64,000 nt of DNA, from assembly GCF_003286085.1 (NCBI RefSeq), contig NW_020825525.1, positions 1 to 64,000 on the forward strand, written 5' to 3'. This DNA is from Drosophila persimilis. Lineage: Eukaryota; Arthropoda; Insecta; Diptera; Drosophilidae. The notes below the pieces were generated by a model. It ran no database searches. It was given only the letters and a program-made list of their open reading frames with translations, and was not told the origin of the DNA. A program made the translations under genes and the position numbers. Of this stretch, positions 1-11,389 are shown one piece after another. Numbering within the stretch: position 1 is the stretch's first letter; every line of letters starts with the position of its first letter.

Positions 1-178
1 CCTGCACTTTAGGCATTTTACAGTTCTCTCTTTGGATGACGAAATCCAATACTCGGGATGGCGAAATCAATTGAAATGTTTATAGAAAAACTATTCCCGA
101 AAGGGATCAACGATGCAAAGATCAGAAAGTTCAAGTCAGTCTTGATCCAGCAGCGACACCGCAAAGTCTAGCTAAAAA
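1..178. other. unassigned left edge with a short open frame
   Basis: No element is recognised here. The plus strand holds one short frame, ATG at 58 to TAG at 169-171 (37 codons), rich in Lys, Ile and Phe. It could be the tail of a coding exon or of a transposon gene that begins outside the window. It stops just before the hairpin end of the neighbouring Helitron, so the Helitron may have inserted downstream of it. Function unknown. Confidence 0.25.
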
Positions 179-1285
179 CGAGGGGGAACGTTGTGAGTTG
201 CTTCGGAGACCGCAACTCTACGGTTATACCCGATACTAAGTCAGTATGGCTCTCCTCCAGCAGGCGGCGTCTAATATTAAACGACACGACAAAGAGTGCG
301 TGCGAGAGAGACAGAAAATCAGTCTGAGCGTGACGTCGGGCGCTGCGTAGCCACTGCAAATTGATTTGTTCCTTTTGGCTATAAAAATGATCTGATCTGA
401 TCCAGATTCAGTAATCTGATAGATATGGTCATTATCTATGATTCTGCGTTTTTAGTTTTCTCAAATCTGCAATATTGTGGATGCAACAGATTTTCGTCCT
501 TTGTGGGGGCGGAAGGGGGTGGGGCGAAATTTTGAGATATACGTTTTATAGTGAGATCTAACAGGAGTGCGGATACTAAATTTGGTTACTCTAGCTTTAA
601 TAGTCTCTGAGATTTGTGAATATCCCCAGATTTGCATCCTTTGCGGGGGCGGAAGGGGGTGTGGCGAAATTTTGAAACAAACTCGTCTCGGTCCGATATA
701 TTAGGAGTGTGGATACCAAATTTGGTTGCACTATCTTTTATAGTCTCTGAGATCTAGGCGCTAATGTTTTACTCTAAGCAAAGCCGCCTATGCTACGTGT
801 GTGTTAGAGAGAGACAGGGCGAGAAAAAATGAAATTGTTTTCTTGATGCTGGCTATAATAATAATACGATCCAATTCAGATTCCGCAGTCTAAAAGATAT
901 GGTCATTCTCTACGATTCTGCGTTTTTGGTTTTCTCGTATCTTTAAAATTGTGGATGCCACAGATTTTCGCCCTTTGTGGGGGCGGAAGTGGGCGGGGCA
1001 AAGTTTTGAAATATTTTTGGAGCAGTGAGATATCACAGAAGTCTGGATCCAAAACATCGTTGCTCTAGCTCTTATAGTCTTTGAGCATTAGGCGCTGAAG
1101 GGGACGGACAGACGGACAGACGGACGGACGGACAGACAGACAGGGCTCAATCGACTCGGCTATTGATGCTGATCAAGAATATATATACTTTATAGGGTCG
1201 GAAACGATTCCTTCTGGACGTTACACACATCCACTTTTACCACAAATCTAATATACCCCAATACTCATTTTGAGTATCGGGTATA
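179..1285 (-). mobile_element. Helitron-like DINE-1/mini-me element, copy A
   Basis: Non-autonomous element of about 1.1 kb with no plausible protein. Read on the minus strand it begins with a palindromic subterminal repeat (TATACCCGATACTC facing GAGTATTGGGGTATA), then a core with a (TA)n tract (TATATAT) and a (GTCY)n tract (GTCTGTCCGTCC type). It ends with a second copy of the subterminal repeat in inverse orientation, a hairpin (GAGTTGC/GCAACTC stem) and CCCCCTCG followed by T's. The two proto-microsatellites and the 3' hairpin are known marks of the mini-me/DINE-1 group of Helitron relatives. Four near-full copies and one fragment of the same family occur elsewhere in the window. It lies directly upstream of BEL-C leader sequence. 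Confidence 0.8.
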
Positions 1286-1721
1286 ATTAAGATCGCGCAA
1301 TCCCTTTGCCCGGAATTCCTTTGTGACCCTCTACTTAAATCTATATCAGTGAAGTTCGAAGTAAAATAAAAACTTTTTAAAAACACAATCCGCTACCGCA
1401 GTTATTTAATTTACATACAAGCAGCAGCACCGGTGCATTATTTCGTTTTCGCTTTCGCTTCTCCACTGCTGCTTGCGTTGTATCGTTGCCGCTCTTGAGC
1501 TTAACGGTGCGCCAAGTGACGCGCTACCCTGTATCTGACGGGTATATTGTTTTCGGCTGTTACTTGCCAAGTGACGCGCTACCCTGTATCTAACGGGTAT
1601 ATTGTTTTCGGCTGTTACTTGCAACAACTCTTTCCCTTGATACCTCGTGCCTCGACATTCAATTAAAATTCGTTTTCAATTATCGTTCTCGTTCAAAAAT
1701 TAAAAAAAAAAAAATAATAAT
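1286..1721 (+). other. putative 5' leader (possibly part of the LTR) of BEL-C
   Basis: Non-coding sequence between Helitron A and the BEL-A insertion. It is assigned to BEL-C because removing BEL-A, with its ATAAT target duplication, joins this stretch directly to the sequence 27 bases before the BEL-C gag ATG at 8177. It contains an A-rich run before 1721 and a tandem 55-bp duplication. I could not find a convincing primer site or LTR boundary, so the limit between LTR and leader is open. The left end is truncated by or adjacent to Helitron A. Confidence 0.5.
1512..1621 (+). repeat. 55-bp tandem duplication in the BEL-C leader
   Basis: Two adjacent 55-bp units (1512-1566 and 1567-1621), each starting CCAAGTGACGCGC and ending GGCTGTTACTTG. 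They differ at one visible base (CTGACGGG against CTAACGGG), so the duplication is young relative to the decay of the element. Confidence 0.85.
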
Positions 1722-2197
1722 TGTTGAGACAACGAGCTTTTTCGCTGACTATGATTGTTCAATAATTTCACAAATTATTAATTTCCGAAAACGTTATAAA
1801 TTTTATTATAGGTATTTTGTGTGTTGAGGGTGGCCGAAGATGCCAGAGCCTTTTACAATAGTATTAGAGTGACACACTTGGATGAGGCAAGCGAGCCGAT
1901 CTCGAGCCAAAGTAATAGATTGGGGACAAAAAGGGTCTGTTCTCCAACTATATCAAGCGGTAACTGCTAGAGCAGGCGCAGCTGCTGACGGCTTAGCGAC
2001 GGCATAGGAAAGAAAAGATAACAAGAGCGAGCATAGATAAGAATAGATGATTAAATGAGAGCATGTTGCTGAGCGAGCATAGATAAAGCTACGCTTACGT
2101 TACGTTAGTTTAGTATAATGACCAAAATAGAAAAGAAAGTGAATTGATAGGCAATAAAACAATGGTATAAAATTTACACTCGGGCTTCGCCCGAACA
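1722..2197 (-). repeat. 3' LTR of BEL-A
   Basis: 476 bp, starting TGTTGAGACAACG and ending TTCGCCCGAACA on the plus strand, with short inverted ends TGTT/AACA. It matches 7669-8144 at all but one base that I could see. The plus-strand 5' neighbour is the ATAAT target duplication. Confidence 0.95.
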
Positions 2198-2847
2198 TAC
2201 TCCCCCGTGGAAGGATCCATGCCTTTCACCTCATCTCGTAGAGGCAATAGACATAGTTTTGCAAGTGCTCTTCGGCTAACACCTGTAGCCATCCTGATCA
2301 AGGCGACTCGAGATACGCCATCAGCTCCTGGGATGAGCTCGAGGATTCTCGCTAGAGGCCACTTCAGAGGAGGGAAATTCTCGTCCTTAACAAGAACGAC
2401 ATCATTGACGTGAAGCTCAGGATTCCGGGTGCGCCACTTCGTTCTTTCTTGAAGACTGGTTAAATACGATTGGCGCCAGCGAGACCAAAAGATTTGCTGA
2501 AGCTGTGTGACCTTCTGCCAACGGTCCAAGCGATCGACGTTTAAATGAACCAAGTCAGGCTCCAAGAAGGTTGTGATAGGGGCGCCAACTAGAAAATGGC
2601 CGGGCGTGAGTACATCGAGATCTGCAGGGTTCTCTGAAAGAGGAAACAATGGCCTTGAATTAATGATTGCACAGATATTGCACGCGAGAGTGCGCAGCTC
2701 ATCAAATCCAAGAAGCGAGGATCCGAGGGCACGTCGAAGATGATGCTTAGCAAGCTTGACTGACGCCTCCCACAATCCTCCAAAATGTGGCGATCTAGGA
2801 GGAATGAAACGCCAATCGATGCAATCGTTGAGAAAAGCTTGATGCAC
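2110..2847 (-). pseudogene. BEL-A integrase, catalytic core end and C-terminal domain
   Basis: C-terminal part of the BEL/Pao integrase. Upstream of the listed start the same frame reads the second catalytic Asp (SDNATNFVGA, about 2910-2935). The frame then gives HFGGLWEASVKLAKHHLRR, holding the catalytic Glu near residue 28, and the family C-terminal region (WSRWRQSYLTSLQERTKW, then NDVVLVKDENFPPLKWPLARI). The frame is shifted from the main pol frame at about 2940-2965, where a short stretch between the first and second catalytic Asp appears to be missing. The reading frame passes the purine tract and runs about 29 codons into the LTR before a stop. Confidence 0.85.
2198..2208 (-). other. 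polypurine tract of BEL-A
   Basis: On the minus strand ACGGGGGAGTA directly precedes the 3' LTR (TGTTCGGG). It is a short purine-rich run at the position expected for plus-strand priming. Confidence 0.65.
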
Positions 2848-2926
2848 GGCTTCTTGATGACTGTCGCTTAGGAATAGCGACTTAAGTTCCGCCAGTTCGT
2901 TCCGCGCTCCAACAAAATTTGTGGCA

Positions 2927-5836
2927 TTATCTGACCAAATACGACCAAATGCTGCGAAGAGCAGAGAGGAACGCAGATGTTGTAAGATCCTTCACAAGCT
3001 CGATGTGAACCGCCTTGGTGGAGAAGCATATAAAAATGCTCATGTAGCACTTTAGTGGGGGCCGGTTTCGAACTTCTGATTTATACAGGAACGGACCGCA
3101 ATAGTCCACGCCGGTAACTAAAAATGCACGAGATTCGCTGACTCTGTCCACCGGAAGATCTGCCATTATTTGCTCGAGAGTTCGAGGCTTCACTCTAAAG
3201 CATCTGACACACTTTTGGATTACGTGTGCTACGGTCTTTCGGCCACCGATTGGCCAGTACGTTTGACGAATGATGGCTAATAGCGACTGGGGTCCAGCGT
3301 GAAGGTGCTTTTCGTGTAAGTGCCGTATCAGAGCAGAAGTGATGGAATGATTCTTGGGCAATATTATGGGATGCCGTGCTTCAAAGTCCAAGGTAGAGTT
3401 TTTAAGACGCCCTCCAACTCGAAGCAAACCGCAATCATCTAAAAATGGCGAAAGAGAGGCGATCGAGCTTGAAGCCTTGATGTCCTTTCGCGTTTCCAGG
3501 GCTCTTATTTCAGTGGATAGACGAGATTGTTGAGTAAGACGAATAAGCAGTTCGGTTCCCAAACGCAAGTCCTCCACAGTTATTCCAGACTTTCGTCGAT
3601 GAATGAATTTGCATACATACGCAAAAATTCGTTGCATTTTGGGGAAGGAATTTACAAACTTTGATTCTTCCACCAAATATCTTGACGCGCAGTTTGTAAT
3701 TAGTATGGTTTTTCGTGCCTCCAAAACCGGCTCTGGAAGAGCAGGTGTACTTGGCCATTGATCCTTACTGGCTGTCAAGTATGTAGGTCCATACTTCCAA
3801 AGATGAGAATTGATGAGCTCAGCTGGTAATGATCCTCGAGAAAGCATATCGGCAGGGTTTAGATCAGTTGGCACGTGCAGCCAAGACATTCCAGATGTGA
3901 GTTCCTGAATAACAGAAAGTCTATTAGCGACAAATACATTGAAGTTGGATGGTTGATTCTTGATCCAAGCCAAAACGACTGTGGAGTCACACCAGCAATA
4001 ATAAGAGCACTTGAAGTTCATCAAAGACACTTCATGCATAAGCTGAGCGAGTAGCGCTGCACCACATAATTCCAACTTGGGTATTGTGATAGTCTTCAGT
4101 GGCGCTACACGAGATCTGGAAGATAGAAGATTTGCCTTGACTCCATTGTCGCCTTGCGAAACAGCGTAGATGCAAGCTCCATAAGCACCCATGCTGGCAT
4201 CACAAAATCCATGCATTTCAAGGTTGCTGCTTCGAAGGAAAGATAGGCGCGGGAAAGAAATTTGTTGCATAGAGTCAAACTGCTGAATAAAGTTGATCCA
4301 AGTTGTGCGTAAGGAGACTGGCAGACTTTCATCCCAATGAAGCTTTTCTTTCCACAGCTGCTGTAGAAATATTTTTGCTTTAGTAATAACTGGCCCTATA
4401 AGTCCGAGTGGATCATAAAATCGTGCAATAGTTGACAGTACAACTCGCTTAGTTGGTTTCGAAGGGACTTGATTGGGACAGAATGAAAATAATAGCTCAT
4501 CCGAAGTGGGATTCCATGCTAAACCTAGCGTCTTGGTTACATCGCTGCCATCAGTAAATTTAACAAATGTTTCCCTATCTTCATGGGGTGTTTGATCGAG
4601 TACATATGTATCGTTGGAACACCATTTTCTGATCTTGAAATTTCCTTTGGCTAATAGTCCTGACACCTGGCGAATTATTTCCAGCACCTCATTTGTAGTA
4701 TCTCCCCCCGTTAGCAAATCATCCATGTAAAAGTCCCGCAGCACAACTTCAGAGCCAATTGGATATGACGAACTCTCGTCTGCCGCTAGTTGGTGCATAG
4801 AACGGACGGCCAGAAATGCTGCTGGTTTCGTTCCATAGGTCACGGTATCCAGCTTGAATGTCCTTAGCTCCTCGAGGGGTGAGTCACGCCACAGTATGCA
4901 CTGCAGAAAACTATCTTGGGGCGAGACACGGACGCATCTATACATTTTACAAATGTCACCAGTCAATGCTATACGAAAGGTACGAAATCGAAGAAGAGTC
5001 GTAACTAACTTTGGCTGAATTGTTGGGCCTGACATCAATATATCGTTGAGGGAATATCCTGTAGATGTACAAGCGGATCCGTCGAAAACTACTCGGAGTT
5101 TTGTGGTGGTTTTGTCTTCTCTTAAGACGCAGTGATGAGGAAGAAAAAATTTGCGTTGTTTAAGTGCGTCACTTTTGACAGGGGACATGTGATTCAAATC
5201 GACGTATTCCTTTATAAATGCGGCGTATTGGGCCTTGAGAAGCGGTTTGCGAACCAACTTGCGCTCTAGATTGAGAAATCTGCGATAGGCTTGTTGATAA
5301 GAATCTCCAAGAAGACTGTCACTCAGCTTTAAAGGCAATTGAACGCAATATTCGCCACTTGGAAGCCGACCGCAATGTTTTTTGAAATGTTCCTCGCAAG
5401 CAATTTCCTCCTTTGTTGCTTCTGTAGCGGGACCGTGGCAGTTTTCCACTTCCCACAACCTTCGCACTAGCTCATCCAAACCAACGGTAGGCGTTTGACT
5501 CAATTCCGTCGAACTAGAGGCAGCTAGGAGCACTGAGCTGCGGGAGTACTGACCTCCACCTGTGACAACCCAGCCGAGACGGGTTTTTTGTATTATAGGA
5601 AGTCCCCTCTCCAATTTGATCTGTCCAACGCATAAAATGTCGTAAAATAAGCTGGCTCCAATAAGTACATCGATGCGCTGAGATTTGTTAAAGTGTGGGT
5701 CAGCAAGGCTGATATTGGATGGCATTTCCCATTTGGATACATCAAATGAAGAAGCAGGCTGGTTTCCTGTAATACGTGGAGCAACGAGAGCTGTGAGACT
5801 CGTGAAGTAATCGGAAGTCCTGGATTGAATGACCAA
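2927..5836 (-). pseudogene. BEL-A Pol: protease end, reverse transcriptase, RNase H, integrase N-terminus
   Basis: 969 codons in the same frame as the upstream Gag, from which it is separated by one TAG. Order seen: conserved BEL linker (SLADPHFNKSQRIDVLIGAS, near residue 45; LGWVVTGG near 90), RT with LRVVFDGSACTS and the catalytic box FYMDDLLTGG, RNase H (HGFCDASMGAYGACIY), then the integrase zinc-binding region (HLHEKHLHAG and CVRC) and the first catalytic Asp in GVDYCGPF. It ends early at RSIWSYLVR where the frame shifts into the downstream integrase piece. In a working element this would be one Gag-Pol polyprotein cleaved by its own protease in the particle. Confidence 0.9.
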
Positions 5837-5923
5837 ATTAACTGAACCTTCCGTGTGAAATGCAGAATCAGCGCCGATACCCGATACTGATACCGACCCT
5901 TTGGCTCGTTTCAGCTGAAGCCT

Positions 5924-7411
5924 CTAAGCAAAGCGAGAGGTTATTAAATTAATCTGAGAGCCTGAATCCAGAAGAGCCCGGCAAGGAAGAAGATCACCAA
6001 CTCGACTCTTTATCATAATGACTGTCGTGGCTAGAAGCACTACGTCTGAGCTAAGATTCTGAGCAGGAGGCGAGCATGGTGATGAAGCGGCAACAAGAGA
6101 ACTTGAAACATTGGGGCCTGGGCATAAGTCTGTCTGAATAGGAGACGTAGTAGCGTTTGCAGGTTCCGTGTTAACTGACGTAGGCAGCGGATTGTTGATA
6201 TGTAAAAGGGTATGATGCTTTTCACCGCATGTGCGACAAGAGCCTGAACTGCAGGAGGTATTCCGATGTCCCTTCTTCAAACAGTTGAAGCAAACTCTAA
6301 GCTTCCTTGCCTCTTTAAGACGCAAAGATGGCGAAAGGTTTCCAAAGCGAGTGCAGCTGTAAATGTTATGCCCTTTATTATCACAGAACACGCATTCCAA
6401 TACGATTGTATTTGTAGCAACAAGACTGTGTTTTGAATGAGTGATTCGTTTATGTTTTCCAACCTGACTGCTATGGATTTGAATCAACATAGCTTGATCC
6501 ATGGTCTCCATGACTTGACATCTCCTCTCCAAAAAAGCCGAAAAATGGTCCCATGTTGGTATGACGTTAGGGGGCGACAGCTCCTCCCATTTGGTCCTGG
6601 TATCAGAGTCGAGATACTTGTATGTGGAGTGAACGATGATGCATCCAGCTATTTCCTCCATGGTACCCATCGATCTAAGCGCTCTCATGTGAGAATGAAG
6701 CTTGTCCGATAAAGTACGTAGCTTTGTAGTTGACCCATCTTCAACCTTCTCATGCCTCAGAATCTCAGCGACGTGTGCCTGAAAGATTAAACGTTTATTA
6801 TTGAAACGATTGTTTAAAATGTCCAATGCAATATCATAATTGCTCTCCGATACTTCCAAAGAGCGAACAGCCTCCAGGGCAGGTCCATCCAAACATGAGC
6901 GCAGGTGCTGGAACTTCTCAATCTTTGATAGAAAGGGCTCCTGATCTATTACTGTGCTAAACATCGAGTAAAAGTCTGCCCACTCAGTATAACCTCCACG
7001 GAAAGTGGGAAGTTTAATGTCAGGAATATGATATCGTGACCGTACATTTCCGGAGGCAGTAACGTTGAGCTCGGGTCGTATCGTTGAGTGATGCGGCATG
7101 TTCTGGGTAGTCCTGCGGAGTGCTGAGCGAATACGAACTTCGATTTCCATCGCCAAATCCTCAAAATTGTTGCTTAAGTCGCTGCCAATTTCGCTTACAT
7201 CAAGCTCTTCTAAATTAGAATGAGTAACATTAAATGAGTCGGATATTTTTTCCAAGAATTTTAAATGAACACTTAGCGCATCTTCACTGATTGGGTTGTT
7301 TTCATCATTCAATATCGTCTCTCGAAGTGAAACGGCTTTGTTGTATATTGAGAGTGCCTTTAGTTTGTAAAAAGACACCCTGTTTTCCGGCACGTCATTA
7401 GACTCATCCAT
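5924..7411 (-). pseudogene. BEL-A Gag and protease
   Basis: Starts at the ATG at 7411 (MDESNDVPENRVSF), about 240 nt after the primer site; an upstream ATG at 7546 is also open but its 45 residues do not look like Gag. The N-terminal half matches the BEL-type Gag (IPDIKLPTFRGGYTEWADFY near the middle). Three zinc motifs follow: CVFCDNKGHNIYSC, CFNCLKKGHRNTSC and CRTCGEKHHTLLH. The retropepsin active site is ALLDSGSQINLI near the end. The frame is cut by TAG at 5924-5926, after which the same frame continues into Pol, so this is a single nonsense change. The product would assemble particles and bind RNA. Confidence 0.88.
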
Positions 7412-7648
7412 TTTCGACAGGCAGCAGCGAGCAAAGCACAAAGAAGAATCGAAGAACCAACCGTTTGATTTTTTTTGGTATGCAAGCGCAAGTGCAGCGA
7501 ACCCGAAGCCGCTAATGCACGTAGCTGTATTAGTGCTTGTAAGCAAGCGCGCGACGAAATGGGAACTAACCGCTTCGCGTTCGAACAGTTATGTTTAGCG
7601 GATAATTTTCACTGTTTATAATTGTTTATTTCCAAATTGTTACTGACG

Positions 7649-7666
7649 ATCACGTCGGGGTCACCA
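7649..7666 (-). other. primer-binding site of BEL-A, Trp tRNA
   Basis: The minus strand reads TGGTGACCCCGACGTGAT two bases inside the 5' LTR. This complements the 3' end of eukaryotic Trp tRNA (ATCACGTCGGGGTCACCA). BEL-B carries a weaker form of the same site. Confidence 0.85.
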
Positions 7667-7668
7667 AA

Positions 7669-8144
7669 TGTTGAGACAACGAGCTTTTTCGCTGACTATG
7701 ATTGTTCAATAATTTCACAAATTATTAATTTCCGAAAACGTTATAAATTTTATTATAGGTATTTTGTGTGTTGAGGGTGGCCGAAGATGCCAGAGCCTTT
7801 TACAATAGTATTAGAGTGACACACTTGGATGAGGCAAGCGAGCCGATCTCGAGCCAAAGTAATAGATTGGGGACAAAAAGGGTCTGTTCTCCAACTATAT
7901 CAAGCGGTAACTGCTAGAGCAGGCGCAGCTGCTGACGGCTTAGCGACGGCATAGGAAAGAAAAGATAACAAGAGCGAGCATAGATAAGAATAGATGATTA
8001 AATGAGAGCATGTTGCTGAGCGATCATAGATAAAGCTACGCTTACGTTACGTTAGTTTAGTATAATGACCAAAATAGAAAAGAAAGTGAATTGATAGGCA
8101 ATAAAACAATGGTATAAAATTTACACTCGGGCTTCGCCCGAACA
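7669..8144 (-). repeat. 5' LTR of BEL-A
   Basis: 476 bp, same ends as the LTR at 1722-2197. One base differs (AGCGATCAT here). It is directly followed by ATAAT (8145-8149), the right-hand copy of the target duplication. Confidence 0.95.
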
Positions 8145-8176
8145 ATAATAAATAAATTAATAGAAACACAACCATT

Positions 8177-9943
8177 ATGGCAGAAAAAGGTAAACCCACT
8201 CTTGAAGACTTAAAGATTAAGCTCAAAAGTAGAGTAAAAAGCATTCGCCGCTTAGAGGATCGATTAGATCAAGGGTCGATTCCTTTGCAATTACCGGAAT
8301 TACAATGTAGATTAGATTGTTTGAATGCTTCAATTGAAAAGGATAACCATTTGCAGGAGCAAATCGAGGACATAACAGGTGATGATGCATATGCAGCCGA
8401 GTTGGAAGAGCTGATAATTGTCACCAAAGGAAAGATAATGTCGCTTATCGCCGCCTTTGATGCAGCAAGCGAGACGAAGCCAGTGTCTTCTTCAGCCCCA
8501 ACTCATGCTAGACTTCCGAAATTGGCATTACCCAAATTTAGTGGTAAACACTCGGAATTCAAAAATTTCATTAGCCTTTTTGAAAGACTAGTCCATAGCG
8601 ACAACAGCATACCGGTGATCGAAAAATTTAATCATTTGATTTCGTGCCTCTCTGATGAAGCATTAGGAACAATAAAGGCGTTCCAAGTCACCGAGGCAAA
8701 TTATGAAAAGGCCATGGGTGGCCTAAAACGAGTATATGACAACGATTATTTGATTTTCACGAATAATATTTCCACATTGTTCAATCTGCCGAGAATGTCG
8801 CATCAATCTGCATCATCTCTAAGAACTCTAATCGATACTGTTTCGTCGATTTACGGATCGTTACTGTCGATCGGAGATGATACAACAATTTCGAATGCAA
8901 TGCTCATTCATCTCGTTTTAAACAGAGTCGACCCAGTGACGAAACAAAAGTGGGATGAACAGCTTACTTATGAGAAGTTGCCGCTTTGGTCCGACTTTGA
9001 GAAAGTCTTGAATCGTCGATACCAGCATCTGTCTGCTGAAGAATCGACCAAGCCAAGGCAAGACAAAGTCATGCTAAGCAAGCAACATAATCGCAGTTCA
9101 TTTGCTTGTTCTTCCACTTCCACCAACAGTAGAACTCAGCAAACTTGTAGCTACTGCAATTCAGGAGACCATGTAGTGTCAAATTGCCCTTCATTTTCGC
9201 GTCTCTCGGTGATGAAAAGGTTTGAGTTTGCTAAGTCGGCATCCCTATGCATTAATTGTCTGCGAAAAGGCCACGCTGTTGTAAAATGCAAAGCCAATAA
9301 ATGTCGAGTGTGCAGCCGCTCACATCATACATTATTGCATCGATACACAGTGTCGGCTAATAGTCTCGCGTTGCCACGACCCCAAGAGAGTCCTTCTCCT
9401 CCATCAAATCAGAATCAACCTTCCACGTCACATGTTTTGCATGCGACAGCGTTGGACAGGGTAATTCTGGCTACGTCGATCGTAAGCGTCCGAACTAAGA
9501 GCGGTGAACACATTCTGGCCAGAGCTCTGCTCGACTCTGGATCACAAACAAATTTCATTACCGAGGACCTCGCTAATCGCTTACAGATCCGTAGAGAGGA
9601 GTCCTGTATTAACTTGCTTGGAATTGGTGAATCTAATTCTCAAGTAAAGGATAAAATACACACAGTGGTGAAGTCGCGAATAAATGGTAGTGAGTTCTCC
9701 TTTGATTTTTGGATCCTGAAATCAATTTCAGGTTATCACCCTGACCAGTCAGTGATTGTGACTGACTGGCGAATCCCAGAGAACCTACCACTGGCAGACC
9801 CTTATTTCTACAAGCCACAAAGAATAGATATGTTAATTGGAGCAGAATCGTTCTTTGAATTATTAGCTGCTGGTCAAATTAAACAAGGTCCTGACTTTCC
9901 AACTCTTCAGAAAACCCTTCTTGGTTGGGTTGTGTCGGGATAA
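8177..9943 (+). pseudogene. BEL-C Gag, protease and Pol linker
   Basis: 588 codons starting MAEKGKPTLEDLK, 27 nt after the BEL-A insertion point. The N-terminal part is helical and charged, as in BEL Gag; LPKFSGKHSEFKNFISLFE follows near residue 120. Zinc motifs CSYCNSGDHVVSNC, CINCLRKGHAVVKC and CRVCSRSHHTLLH lie near residues 325-400. The protease active site is ALLDSGSQTNFIT near residue 450. The conserved linker ends LLGWVVSG and is cut by TAA at 9941-9943. The downstream RT piece is in the same frame, so this is a single nonsense change. Confidence 0.88.
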
Positions 9944-9982
9944 TATGTTTCCAGGAGTTCTGCTCCTCAAATTACAAACAGT

Positions 9983-10861
9983 TTGAGTTGCAGTGAAGAG
10001 TTGCTAGTATCCATCGATAGGACCTTGAAAAAGTTTTGGTCACTGGAAGAAATGCCATCTACTAAGAAAATTGCCACACCTGAGCACAAGCTATGTGAAG
10101 AACACTATCGTAAGACGACTCAGGTACTATCATCAGGTCGGTTCGAAGTAAGGCTCCCGTTTAAATCAGATCCAAATTGTTTAGGCAACTCCTTTGAGGT
10201 TGCGAAACGGCGGTTTTTGTCTCTTGAAAGACGATTGCATCGTGACCCTGAGTTGAAGAAAATGTACTTGGAATTCATGGAAGAGTACCTCTCCTTAGGT
10301 CATATGTCTCCTACTGACAATACGATTCCGTCTACTCCACACTACGTAATCCCCCATCAGTGTGTTCTGAGGCCCCAAAGTACGTCTACCAAGCTCCGAG
10401 TCGTGTTCGATGCTTCGTCCAAGACGTCCTCACAGGTGGCCTTAAATGACATTCTGATGGTGGGACCTACCATTCAAGAGGAATTATACTCGACACTGCT
10501 CCGTTTCCGTCTGCACAGGTTTGCCCTGACTGCTGATGTTAAAAAGATGTATCGCCAAGTGATGGTGAACGAAGCGGATCGGCAGTTTCAGCTCATAGTG
10601 TGGAGAAGAGACCCTTCTGAATCCTTGAGATTATACAAGCTCAACACTGTAACCTATGGGACTGGACCAGCCCCATTCTTAGCTATCCGGTGTTTGAAAA
10701 GGTTGAGTGAGTCTGCGAAGCTCTCATTCCCTAGAGCTGCTAACGTTATTGGGTCCGACTTTTACGTCGATGACTTGTTGACTGATGCTGCATGCGTAGA
10801 GGAGCTAAGGGCAATTAAGTCCGAAGTGTCTCGGTTCTTCATACCGCAGGGTTTGAGTTGA
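9983..10861 (+). pseudogene. BEL-C reverse transcriptase, fingers and palm
   Basis: 292 codons in the same frame as the upstream Gag-protease. Motifs: LRVVFDASSKTS, FALTADVKKMYRQV, TVTYGTGPAPFLAIRCL and the catalytic box SDFYVDDLLTDA near residue 258. The frame ends at GLS followed by TGA because about one base is out of place near 10850-10858; the next frame picks up at TKWFSNSPEI. Confidence 0.88.
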
Positions 10862-11349
10862 CTAAGTGGTTTTCAAACTCACCCGAGATCACCGCATCTG
10901 AGAGCACAGCCAAACCCATAACAATCTCGGATTCAGAGTCGACAAAGGCGTTAGGAATCTCATGGTTACCTACTGACGATGCCTTTAAGTTCAAAATTGA
11001 CAATTCAGTTATGGGTCTCCGAGCGACAAAACGGAACATACTATCGGTGACATCAAAGTTGTTTGACCCCCTTAGTTTATTAAGTCCTATCGTTATAAAA
11101 GGCAAGATCCTATTGCAGGAGCTTTGGCTTAACAAACTAGATTGGGATGAGTCGATCCCGCTGCATTTGGAAACAGCGTGGAATAAGTTGAAAAATACAC
11201 TATCTCAATTGGAAGACATATCCATATCTCGGTTTGTGTATTCCGATCCGATGTCACCGGTTCAAATACATGCCTTTGCTGACGCCTCCATGAGAGCGTG
11301 CGTCTATATACGTAGCAGAACTGCAGAAGGTTTAAAAGTATCATTGTAG
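10858..11349 (+). pseudogene. BEL-C RT connection and RNase H start
   Basis: Continues the RT after a frameshift: TKWFSNSPEI, ALGISWLPTDDAFKF, LFDPLSLLSPIVIKGKILLQ and LNKLDWDESIPL are typical of BEL/Pao connection regions. RNase H begins at HAFADASMRACVYI, where the usual Tyr-Gly-Ala after the catalytic Asp-Ala-Ser is missing, so a small deletion is likely. It ends with two TAG codons (about 11347-11352). Confidence 0.85.
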
Positions 11350-11389
11350 TAGCGCCGCTCAAGACCAAAACGCTCCCAAGACTTGAGTT

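Larger units (their letters stand above)
1722..8144 (-). mobile_element. BEL/Pao LTR retrotransposon, BEL-A (full length, defective)
   Basis: A 6423-bp element with two 476-bp LTRs, a Trp-tRNA primer site, Gag-protease, RT-RNase H and integrase in BEL/Pao order, and a purine tract before the 3' LTR. It is flanked by ATAAT at 1717-1721 and 8145-8149, a perfect 5-bp target duplication. I see one difference between the LTRs (AGCGAGCAT against AGCGATCAT), so insertion was recent. The coding region nevertheless has an in-frame TAG and a frameshift. It sits inside the 5' region of BEL-C in the opposite orientation. Confidence 0.93.

Noticed and set aside
7649-7666. tRNA gene suggested by the match to a Trp-tRNA end
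   Set aside because: Only the 18 terminal bases match, at the correct spot next to an LTR; it is a primer-binding site.
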